DNA of 37,324 nucleotides, taken from contig CALIHW010000061.1 of the NCBI GenBank assembly GCA_938020525.1, forward strand, positions 1-37,324, in the 5' to 3' direction. This document shows positions 24,399 through 31,833 of this stretch, piece after piece; position 1 is the stretch's first letter; every line of letters starts with the position of its first letter. The position numbers and the translations under genes are program-made. Origin of the DNA: an uncultured Granulosicoccaceae bacterium (GTDB taxonomy: Bacteria > Pseudomonadota > Gammaproteobacteria > Granulosicoccales > Granulosicoccaceae). The notes under the pieces were generated by a model. It saw only the letters and a list, made by a program, of their open reading frames with translations, made no database searches and had not been told where the DNA came from.

Positions 24399-24559
24399 GG
24401 AGTCTGCGCGGCAGAACGTCCGCTACTGCGAACGCGCCCTGACGGTACGTTTTATCGATCATTTTCGTTACGTATGAACAACTATGCGCCTCAAATGATA
24501 GTAAAAACGTCCTCGCCATGGCACGTTTTCGCTACGCGGATTTCTACCGCGCAGACTCC
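24399..24559. mobile_element. Palindromic loop-conserved element B
   Basis: This 161-bp element has terminal inverted repeats beginning GGAGTCTGCGCGG and is flanked by TA on both sides (24397-24398 and 24560-24561). The arms, about 66 bp each, are imperfectly complementary over most of their length and enclose a 28-nt loop starting TCGTTACG and ending CGCCTC. Its sequence is clearly related to element A along the whole length. It encodes no protein. Its right TA is shared with the adjacent element C. Confidence 0.88.
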
Positions 24560-24561
24560 TA

Positions 24562-24722
24562 GGAGCTTGTCCGAGAATGAATGATCTATTGCGAAAGCGA
24601 TCTTTTGGCCAGCTATTGCGATCGATATCGTTAAATATGAATGACTATTCGCCTCAATCGATCGAAATATCTGACTCAAAATCTCACTTTCTCGCTACGA
24701 CCCTCATTCTCGGACAAGCTCC
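24562..24722. mobile_element. Palindromic loop-conserved element C
   Basis: This 161-bp element has perfect 19-bp terminal inverted repeats (GGAGCTTGTCCGAGAATGA) and TA on each side (24560-24561 shared with element B, and 24723-24724). The arms differ from those of A and B almost throughout, including the stem next to the loop (CGATCGAT with ATCGATCG instead of ATCATTT with AAATGAT). The 28-nt loop nevertheless keeps the same blocks TCGTT, TATGAA, ACTA and CGCCTC at the same spacing. It has no coding capacity. Confidence 0.88.
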
Positions 24723-24727
24723 TAGTC

Positions 24728-24766
24728 GGAGGATTATAGCTGATTCAGGGTTCTCCTCCTTTTTTT
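24728..24766 (+). terminator. Terminator-like hairpin upstream of polA
   Basis: GGAGGA (24728-24733) pairs with TCCTCC (24754-24759), immediately followed by seven T residues. The 20-nt loop makes it suboptimal. It could stop transcription arriving from the repeat region before polA, or act as a polA leader attenuator. Confidence 0.4.
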
Positions 24767-24875
24767 GCTTTTGTCTGGTAATTCTGCCGAAATCGAACTC
24801 GTTGTGAATGGCGGTCGATTAAAGTTCTGCAGACAGGTATTCTCTTCAAATTCAAATCAGCTTACCGGGTTCAAA

Positions 24876-27596
24876 ATGTCAGATACTCCTCCTCTGATAC
24901 TGGTTGATGGATCGTCGTATCTTTTCCGTGCATTCCATGCGCTGCCACCTTTGACAAACAAGACCGGTGAACCGACCGGTGCAATGCTCGGCGTGATTAA
25001 CATGCTGCGGCGTCTGCTTGATACTTATAAACCCACCGAGATGGGTGTGGTGTTTGACGCAAAAGGAAAAACTTTTCGCAATGAGATGTATGCCGAGTAC
25101 AAGGCAACTCGCCCACCTATGCCGGATGAGCTTCGCCAACAGATTGAACCGTTGCATGAAATGATTCGTGCCATGGGCCTGCCGCTTATCAGTGTCACAG
25201 GCGTTGAGGCAGATGATGTAATTGGTACTTTTGCGAAGCAGGCGACGGAGGCAAAAAAGAAGGTAGTGATTTCAACCAGTGACAAGGATCTCGCGCAGCT
25301 GGTCAATGAACATGTAACGCTGATCGATACGATGAGCAATAAAACTTATGATATTGATGGTGTTGTTGAAAAATTCGGTGTGCCACCGGAGAAGATTATT
25401 GACTACCTGGCGCTGGTCGGAGACAAGTCGGATAACATTCCGGGTGTGAATAAGTGCGGCCCGAAGACTGCGGTCAAATGGCTTGGGCTGTACGATTCCA
25501 TTGAGGGTGTTGTAGCCAATGCGGATGAAGTTAAAGGCAAGATAGGAGAATACTTGCGAGAGGCTTTGCCAATGTTGCCACTCTCCTATGATCTGGCAAC
25601 CATAAAGCTGGACGTAGAACTCGATGAAACCATTGAGACGTTAAAAATAAAAGCTGCTGATACTGAAAAATTAAGACCCATGCTTGAACGTTATCAGTTT
25701 AGAGCATGGTTGAATGAACTGGACGGCAAAACTACTGCGCCAACCGGTGGTACGGCACCGGAAGTTCCAACAGTCGAAAAAATTGAAAAACGTGACTATC
25801 AGATTGTCACTAGTAAGGCCGCACTTAATAAGTGGCTGAAGAAAATAAAAGACAAAGGTGTGTTTGCCTTTGATACCGAAACGACCAGCATTAACTATAT
25901 GGAAGCTGAAGTGGTTGGTTTGTCGTTTGCCGTAGAAATGGGTGAAGCGGCCTATCTGCCAGTCGCGCACGATTACGAGGGCGCACCGGATCAATTATCA
26001 CGAGATGAGGTGCTTGACGCTTTTAAGGCAATACTTGAAAGTGATGATATTAAAAAAATTGGCCAGCACTTAAAGTATGACCGCAACGTACTGCTCAATC
26101 ATGGTATTGAACTGCGCGGAATAGAGCACGACACCATGTTGCAATCTTATGTGTGTGACGCTTCTGCTAATCGGCATGATCTGGATGTGTTGGCTAAAAA
26201 ATACCTTGATATTAAAACCACACATTTTGAAGATATAGCTGGCAAAGGCGCGAAGCAGCTGACCTTTAACCAAATAGAGTTGGAACCGGCAGGTGACTAT
26301 GCTGCAGAAGATGCCGATGTCGCTCTGCAGTTACACAATCAGTTAAATAAAATGGTCACGGCCGAGCCTGCTCTGGATAAGGTCTATCGAGAAATAGAAA
26401 TTCCGTTGTTGAGCGTATTGTCCAACATTGAACGTACCGGTGTGCTGGTAGATGCGGAGCTATTGAGTGCACAAAGCAAGGAGATTGCAGAGAAAGTATG
26501 CGCAATAGAAGCACTGGCACATGAAGATGCGGGGCAGGAGTTCAATCTTGGCTCTTCCAAGCAAATTGGTGAGTTACTTTATGAAGTCAAAGGCATGCCG
26601 GTTATACGTAAAACACCAAAGGGGCAGCCGTCTACAGCAGAAGATGTGTTGGAGCAGCTCGCAGTTGATTATCCATTGCCTAAGTTAATTCTTGAGTACC
26701 GTAGCTTGAGTAAACTGAAATCAACCTACACCGATAAATTGCCGAAACAGATTAGTGCAAAGACTGGCAGAGTGCACACCTCTTATCATCAGGCTGTTGC
26801 TTCCACCGGGCGGTTGTCATCTGCTGACCCTAATCTGCAGAACATTCCTATCCGTACCCATGAAGGCAGAAGAATTCGCGAAGCGTTTATCGCACCAGAA
26901 GGCTATCAGATATTGGCGGCCGATTACTCACAGATAGAGTTGCGCATCATGGCGCATCTTTCCGCTGATGAAAATCTTTTGTCAGCTTTTGAAAACGGCG
27001 CTGATATTCACAGTGCTACAGCCGCTGAAGTGTTTAGCAGTGTGATTGATGATGTCGATGCAGATCAGCGCCGCGCTGCAAAGGCAATTAACTTCGGTTT
27101 GATATACGGGATGTCAGCTTTTGGTCTTGCACGTCAGCTCGATATCTCGCGCACCGATGCCCAGCAATACATCAATCTGTACTTTGAGCGGTATCCGGGA
27201 GTAAAGCGTTATATGGATTCCACTAAGCTCAATGCCAAGCATCAGGGGTATGTGGAGACAGTATTTGGTCGACGGTTGTATCTGCCAGATATTAATTCGA
27301 GTCGCTATCAAATGCGACAGTATGCAGAGCGCACGGCAATTAACGCACCGATGCAGGGAACTGCTGCAGACATTATTAAGCGGGCGATGATCGATGTGGA
27401 TCAATGGCTTAAGGATGACAAGCTGGATGCCCGGGTGATCATGCAGGTGCATGATGAGCTGGTGCTTGAAGTTAAGAAAAGTCAGGTTAAAAAGGTATCA
27501 AAAGAACTTTCTAGCCTCATGATTGGGGCTGGATCGCTTTCGGTTCCTCTGGAAGTTGAAATTGGTGTGGGTGCTAACTGGCAGGAAGCACATTAG
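24876..27596 (+). CDS. polA: DNA polymerase I
   Basis: The 906-residue product is a full-length Pol I, acting in Okazaki fragment processing and excision repair. It has an N-terminal 5'-3' exonuclease (residues 1-290; GVEADDVIGTFA, STSDKDLAQL, VGDKSDNIPGV), a 3'-5' proofreading domain with its acidic residues retained (D333 and E335 in AFDTETTS, the YDRN aspartate, and YAAEDADV), and a family A polymerase domain (RLSSADPNLQNIP, DYSQIELRIMAHLS, RRAAKAINFGLIYGMS, QVHDELVLEV). The frame begins earlier at 24765, but the ATG at 24876 (MSDTPPLILVDGSSYLFRAFHAL) is the family start. Proofreading capacity is worth noting because the nearby mutM copy is broken. Confidence 0.97.
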   Translation: MSDTPPLILVDGSSYLFRAFHALPPLTNKTGEPTGAMLGVINMLRRLLDTYKPTEMGVVFDAKGKTFRNEMYAEYKATRPPMPDELRQQIEPLHEMIRAMGLPLISVTGVEADDVIGTFAKQATEAKKKVVISTSDKDLAQLVNEHVTLIDTMSNKTYDIDGVVEKFGVPPEKIIDYLALVGDKSDNIPGVNKCGPKTAVKWLGLYDSIEGVVANADEVKGKIGEYLREALPMLPLSYDLATIKLDVELDETIETLKIKAADTEKLRPMLERYQFRAWLNELDGKTTAPTGGTAPEVPTVEKIEKRDYQIVTSKAALNKWLKKIKDKGVFAFDTETTSINYMEAEVVGLSFAVEMGEAAYLPVAHDYEGAPDQLSRDEVLDAFKAILESDDIKKIGQHLKYDRNVLLNHGIELRGIEHDTMLQSYVCDASANRHDLDVLAKKYLDIKTTHFEDIAGKGAKQLTFNQIELEPAGDYAAEDADVALQLHNQLNKMVTAEPALDKVYREIEIPLLSVLSNIERTGVLVDAELLSAQSKEIAEKVCAIEALAHEDAGQEFNLGSSKQIGELLYEVKGMPVIRKTPKGQPSTAEDVLEQLAVDYPLPKLILEYRSLSKLKSTYTDKLPKQISAKTGRVHTSYHQAVASTGRLSSADPNLQNIPIRTHEGRRIREAFIAPEGYQILAADYSQIELRIMAHLSADENLLSAFENGADIHSATAAEVFSSVIDDVDADQRRAAKAINFGLIYGMSAFGLARQLDISRTDAQQYINLYFERYPGVKRYMDSTKLNAKHQGYVETVFGRRLYLPDINSSRYQMRQYAERTAINAPMQGTAADIIKRAMIDVDQWLKDDKLDARVIMQVHDELVLEVKKSQVKKVSKELSSLMIGAGSLSVPLEVEIGVGANWQEAH

Positions 27597-27732
27597 CGAT
27601 TAATTGAAATTTTTGGCTGATGTGCCTCCGGCTGTTAGGTCGTGCGCGCGATAGCCAACAGGATCCCTCCGTTTTATCCAACACCCCCTTACCTACACCT
27701 CTTTACCAACACCTCTTTATAAGGATGCGCGC

Positions 27733-28887
27733 ATGAAAAATCCCAATGAAAGGCAAGGGGCTACTGTGGCTGCCAAGGCAGCACATTATCTGGATGTAAA
27801 CAGCGGCGCGGTGGTGCCGGGAATTCAGTTATCGACAACTTTTGCCAGAGATGATCGTTACGCACCTATCAATGCTGCAAATTTGTATGCAAGAGATGAT
27901 AACCCGACTTTCATTCATGCGGAGCGTACCCTTGCCGATCTTGAAAATGGCGAAGAGTGCCGGTTGTTTGCCTCCGGTATGGCGGCTATTGCCTCTGTTT
28001 TTTATTCGCTGACACCTGGCTCACACGTGGTACTGCCGGATGCTATGTACTGGGGGGCTAAGCTTTGGATTCACGACCATTGCAAACGTCAGGATATCTT
28101 TATCAGTGAGTATGACACAGCAGATGCATCGACCATAGAAGCCTGTGTGGCTGATCAAAACCGGACTAATCTGGTCTGGGTTGAAACCCCTTCCAATCCG
28201 ATGATGCATGTAACAGATATAGCGCTCGCATCAGATATCGCTCATCAATACGATGCGTTGGTCTGTGTAGACAGCACTGCTGCAACACCGGTGTTTTCCA
28301 GACCGTTGGATCTGGGTGCGGATCTGGTCGTGCATTCTGCTACCAAGTATCTCAATGGTCACAGTGATGTATTGGCGGGTGCTGTTGTGACCCGAGATGA
28401 ACACCCGCTATGGGAGGCACTCAGTACCGAGCGCAGTATGGCAGGTGCGGTGATTGGCTCGTTCGAGGCGTGGTTGTTGTTGCGTGGTATGCGAACATTG
28501 TTTGTACGGGTGGAGCGTGCAGCAGAAAATGCCATGCAAGTTGCAGAATTCCTTGAGCAACATCCGGCAGTTGAATCTGTCAGCTACCCGGGGCTTTCAA
28601 GTCACCCCGGTCATGAGGTTGCAAAGCAGCAAATGCAAGGTGGCTTTGGTGGCATGTTGTCTTTTCAGGTGAACGGTAATGCAGAAACTGCTCTGAAGGT
28701 TGCCGGAGCAATGCAAATTATTACCAGTGCCACTTCGCTAGGCGGAGTAGAAACGCTGATAGAACACAGACATACTCTGGAGCCTGCTGAAAACATGATT
28801 CCCGAGAATCAACTGCGCTTATCGGTTGGAATTGAAAGGCTGGAGGATTTGCTGGACGATATCGAGCAGGCGCTGTCGTCGGTATGA
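27733..28887 (+). CDS. Cys/Met-metabolism PLP-dependent enzyme (cystathionine gamma-synthase-like)
   Basis: The 384-residue product belongs to the trans-sulfuration family. The PLP lysine is K205 in HSATKYLNGHSDVLAG. Other family signatures are LYARDDNPT (52-60, phosphate-binding Tyr and Arg from the neighbouring subunit), ASGMAAI (80-86), MYWG (105-108), WVETPSNPMM and VCVDSTAATPVFSRPL. Members include cystathionine gamma-synthase (MetB), cystathionine lyases, methionine gamma-lyase and O-acetylhomoserine sulfhydrylase, which motifs alone do not separate; the short length and ITSATSLGGVETLIEHR segment are compatible with synthase or lyase. It starts at an ATG preceded by AAGGAT. It follows polA, separated by a C/T-rich leader with a repeated ACACCTCTTTA motif at 27694-27720. 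Confidence 0.85.
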   Translation: MKNPNERQGATVAAKAAHYLDVNSGAVVPGIQLSTTFARDDRYAPINAANLYARDDNPTFIHAERTLADLENGEECRLFASGMAAIASVFYSLTPGSHVVLPDAMYWGAKLWIHDHCKRQDIFISEYDTADASTIEACVADQNRTNLVWVETPSNPMMHVTDIALASDIAHQYDALVCVDSTAATPVFSRPLDLGADLVVHSATKYLNGHSDVLAGAVVTRDEHPLWEALSTERSMAGAVIGSFEAWLLLRGMRTLFVRVERAAENAMQVAEFLEQHPAVESVSYPGLSSHPGHEVAKQQMQGGFGGMLSFQVNGNAETALKVAGAMQIITSATSLGGVETLIEHRHTLEPAENMIPENQLRLSVGIERLEDLLDDIEQALSSV

Positions 28888-28925
28888 GATAGCGCTATGG
28901 AAGATTTTCTATCAATTGTCAGGAA

Positions 28926-29006
28926 CGGGCCAGGCTACTAAGTTATCAAGCTATGGGGTTACCAGGCTATCGGATTACCGGGCCATGGAATTATCAGGCT
29001 GACTCA
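28926..29006. repeat. 16-bp imperfect tandem repeat overlapping the rimK 3' end
   Basis: Units at 28943-28958, 28959-28974, 28975-28990 and 28991-29006 each begin TTA(C/T)C and contain (G/A)GC(T/C)AT-like cores; a degenerate unit precedes them at 28926-28942. The last unit encodes the C-terminal residues and stop of the RimB-RimK fusion. Confidence 0.7.
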
Positions 29007-30400
29007 AGGTAGTTGACTGGTACCAGATTGGGCGCAGGTTGTAACTGCTTTTCTATCGATCTGATCATCATGCCAGCCACATCGTGACCGGTTGCATCTT
29101 CAATGCCCTGTAATCCAGGGGAGGAGTTTACTTCGAGCAATAAGGGCCCGCGATTGCTTCTGATGATGTCCACACCTGCAACGCTGAGGTTCATAGTTCG
29201 GGCGGCTTTAACAGCCAGTGTTTCCTCTTCCGGCGTAATTTCGGTCAGCGATGCCTCACCTCCACAATGAAGGTTAGCGCGAAACTCACCCGGTGCGGCG
29301 CTTCGCTGGATTGCAGCTGCCACTTGACCGTCAATCATGAAACATCGCAGGTCTTTGCCTGCCGCTTCTTCAACGAACTCTTGCACCAACAGATTAGCGC
29401 GCAGCGATTTCATTGCGTTGATTACGCTTTCGGCAGCTTTGGTTGTTTCAGCCAGTACTACCCCTTTTCCCTGCGTGCCTTCCAGTAGTTTTACAATCAA
29501 AGGTGCGCCGCCGACCATTTCGATCAGATTGTCTGTGTCGTTAGGTGAGTTTGCATAGCCTGTCACTGGAATATCAAGTCCCTGTTCCTGCAGCATCTGC
29601 AAAGAGAACAGTTTGTCTCTCGATTGGGTAATTGCTGCGGAATTGTTTAAAGCGTAAACGCCGAGACTTTCAAAATGTCTGGTAATCGCACAGCCATAGA
29701 ATGTCATCGAAGGTTTGATTCTGGGGATTACCGCATCCAGATCGTTAAGTATTCGGCCATCTCGGTAATGCACAGCCGGCGAGTCAGCGTCGAGCTTCAT
29801 ATAGCACTGTCTGATATCCAGAAACACCATCTTATGGCCGCGCTTCTCACCTGCTTCGATTATTCGCCTGTTGCTATAAAGGTTAGGGTTGCTGGCAAGT
29901 AATCCAATTTTCAAACCAGCGCCCGGCAGCGGCATCACTTTGCCGTACAGCAGTTCTAGTTGCTCATCCGGGACATCACCAAAGAGGAACTCTTCTTCGC
30001 TGTCGACCAGAATTCGACGACTCATCGCTTCGCGACCGAGTAGCATCCTGTATCCCATCGCATCACGATTAGTCAGGGTAAGTTCTATATCCCAGGTCGA
30101 TCCATTAAGGGTCATAGGCGTTTGAATGACGAAACGTTTTTCGCTTGTCCCATTGGAGCTTCTAATGTTTCTGCGGCCTATAACCGGGGCCTCACATCTT
30201 ATCGTTGCGCGTCTGCTCTTTTGCAAAGGATGCAGATCGAAACGAACCCACTGTGTTGAATCGCGTGTGAACGGTTCAATGTTGAAGGCGTGAATGGAGG
30301 AGGTCTTGGCACCAGAATCAACTCGTGCTTTGACAGCTGCAATATCAAGCAGTGGGAGTGAGCACCACTCTTTTGAGCCCGCGATAAATTTGTTTTGCAT
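28994..30400 (-). CDS. rimK: RimB-like protease fused to RimK glutamate ligase
   Basis: About 468 residues in two domains. Residues 1-150 are the ATP-dependent zinc protease/RimB family, a retropepsin-like fold with ARVDSGAKTSSIHAF (D28) and MLLGREAM. From about residue 163 (LKIGLLASNPNLYSNRRIIEAGEKRGH) to the end, roughly 305 residues form a complete RimK: an ATP-grasp ligase with SRDKLFSLQMLQ, KLLEGTQGKGVVLAE, DLRCFMIDG and LLEVNSSPGLQGIE. RimK adds glutamates to the C-terminus of ribosomal protein S6, and in Pseudomonas RimB is a protease acting with RimA and RimK. Here ligase and protease are one polypeptide. The frame extends to a TTG at 30448; the ATG at 30400 fits the family better. 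Confidence 0.88.
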   Translation of the reverse strand: MQNKFIAGSKEWCSLPLLDIAAVKARVDSGAKTSSIHAFNIEPFTRDSTQWVRFDLHPLQKSRRATIRCEAPVIGRRNIRSSNGTSEKRFVIQTPMTLNGSTWDIELTLTNRDAMGYRMLLGREAMSRRILVDSEEEFLFGDVPDEQLELLYGKVMPLPGAGLKIGLLASNPNLYSNRRIIEAGEKRGHKMVFLDIRQCYMKLDADSPAVHYRDGRILNDLDAVIPRIKPSMTFYGCAITRHFESLGVYALNNSAAITQSRDKLFSLQMLQEQGLDIPVTGYANSPNDTDNLIEMVGGAPLIVKLLEGTQGKGVVLAETTKAAESVINAMKSLRANLLVQEFVEEAAGKDLRCFMIDGQVAAAIQRSAAPGEFRANLHCGGEASLTEITPEEETLAVKAARTMNLSVAGVDIIRSNRGPLLLEVNSSPGLQGIEDATGHDVAGMMIRSIEKQLQPAPNLVPVNYLESA

Positions 30401-30858
30401 AGTTGGATCTAATAAGACGATGTCTGCTTTATAGTCGTCATGTACCAAAAATGAAGTGTGAAGTAGCGCAACATTTGTACCGTTTGTAGCAGGCTTTAAG
30501 TGTCAATCGTTTGTCAGTTAGACATTCATTGCATTACCAAACAGGCTGACCGCTTTTATTCTTTTGCGGAATAGCTAACACTTGCGCAATCGGAAGTGAT
30601 ATGCGGGTGCTGTGTTTGTTCGGATGGTGCAAATATGAGATCGATAGAACATAGGCGTTACACTTGTTTTAGGCTGTCTTTGTTCTGTTTCACAAATCGG
30701 ATGATGTTGTATTACCAAGCTGGTAAAGCTTGTGGCAAGTCCGCTTTATAATATTGATAGCGAGTATTCTCGAACCCGTTAGGCACAGGTGCGGAACAGC
30801 ATCAGGTTTGACGGCCTTCCGGGTTGCACCGGAGGTGGAGAATGATTCACGCGGAAAA
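30401..30858. other. Intergenic region between rimK and the heparinase-like gene
   Basis: No gene is convincing in these 458 bp. It must contain the rimK promoter (minus) and the promoter of the downstream gene (plus), for which the best candidate is the TATAAT and palindrome near 30716-30752. A six-codon frame at 30842-30862 with a strong GGAGGT upstream could be a leader peptide overlapping the next start. Confidence 0.4.
30716..30752 (+). promoter_or_regulatory. Candidate promoter with overlapping operator-like palindrome
   Basis: A perfect -10 TATAAT lies at 30747-30752. The -35 region has no good match but is occupied by a perfect palindrome, CAAGCT (30716-30721) and AGCTTG (30727-30732) around five bases. 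An activator or repressor site is a reasonable guess. The likely start codon is about 105 nt downstream. Confidence 0.4.
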
Positions 30859-31815
30859 ATGATGAGAACCAAATTTAAAATTGGTGGTGTAAATCAAAGT
30901 AGTAGTGCGCTTCTGGACAATGATCTGACTCTCGTTGAGAACGTCAGTCGTTTGTTTGGAAGTAGATACAAACCAGTCAGGGAACTCAGCGATATAGAGT
31001 TTCTTTCATTGTTTGATATCCCGACAGTCAATGGGCTTCTCAACAATGGGTTTAACCTGAGATCTAATGCTGCATTGATCGAACATTACCGTGCCCGCGT
31101 GGAGTCAGAGTGGGTCACTGCACCTGCCCATCTGGCCGACCTTGGAATCAATACAGATCACTGCGACACGGATGAGTTGGTAGCGAGAGCCAATCAGGTA
31201 CTGAGCCTTGATCTGGAGTGGAGTGGGGTGCCTCCGGAGTTGAACTGCGGTGGTGAAATCGATTGGCAAAATAACATTCTTAATAATCAGGCCTGGCTTG
31301 CGCGTTTGAACCGTCACAGCTGGTGGCCACTTCTGGGTCTTGCATACCAGCGTACGGGTGATGAAAAATATGCTGTGACTTTCGCAAGGCAGATGTCTAC
31401 CTGGGTGGCGCACCTGGATCATTGTGATGCATCAGAAGAAAGTGTCTGGTCATGTAAGCAGGTTGCCCTGCGTTTACGGGTAAGCTGGATTCCGGCATTT
31501 GGTATGTTTTTCAAGTCACCCTACTTTAACAATGCACGCAAGCTTGAAATGATGCGTGCCATTTTCGATCAGGCTCGTTATCTGAAAAGTCAGAAGACCA
31601 GTGATAACCTGGTATTTAATGGTGGGTTGGTTTGCGCCGGTATTTCTTTTCCTGAACTTCGTGAATCGAAAGGCTGGCGGAAGACAGCTGTTGATCGCTG
31701 TCGATCGAGTTTTAAGTCAGGTTTAAGTAAAGCGCCCGGCAAAAAGCCACCTTGTGAGTTATCCAACTCTTCCAACTTGTTGGCCTTTAGTGACAGAGAA
31801 CTTGCCATTGTCTGA
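30859..31815 (+). pseudogene. Heparinase II/III-type N-terminal domain protein, truncated
   Basis: The reading frame gives 318 residues from the ATG at 30859, preceded by GCGGAAAA. The sequence LNRHSWWPLLGLAYQRTGDEKYAVTFARQMSTWV, followed by CKQVALRLRVSWIPAFGMF and LVFNGGLVCAGISFPELRESKGWRKTAVDRC, is the alpha-helical N-terminal domain of heparinase II/III-like polysaccharide lyases. Such enzymes are normally 550-700 residues, with a beta-sandwich domain that completes the active site. Here the homology stops at about residue 270 and about 37 unrelated residues lead to a stop, directly before the convergent TgpA gene. The protein is most likely a non-functional remnant, although a shortened binding protein cannot be excluded. 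No capsule or LPS genes are adjacent. Confidence 0.65.
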
Positions 31816-31833
31816 TAGACCATCGGTCTGACA

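Noticed and set aside
24238..24519. Minus-strand frame with Gly/Ser/Asn-rich repeats through the 18-bp array
   Set aside because: The repeats are a consequence of the tandem DNA array, the frame runs into element B, and there is no ribosome binding site or known domain.
24562..24722. Elements A, B and C as remnants of a protein-coding transposon
   Set aside because: No frame longer than a few dozen codons crosses them and all have the same minimal length, so they are complete small elements rather than eroded genes.
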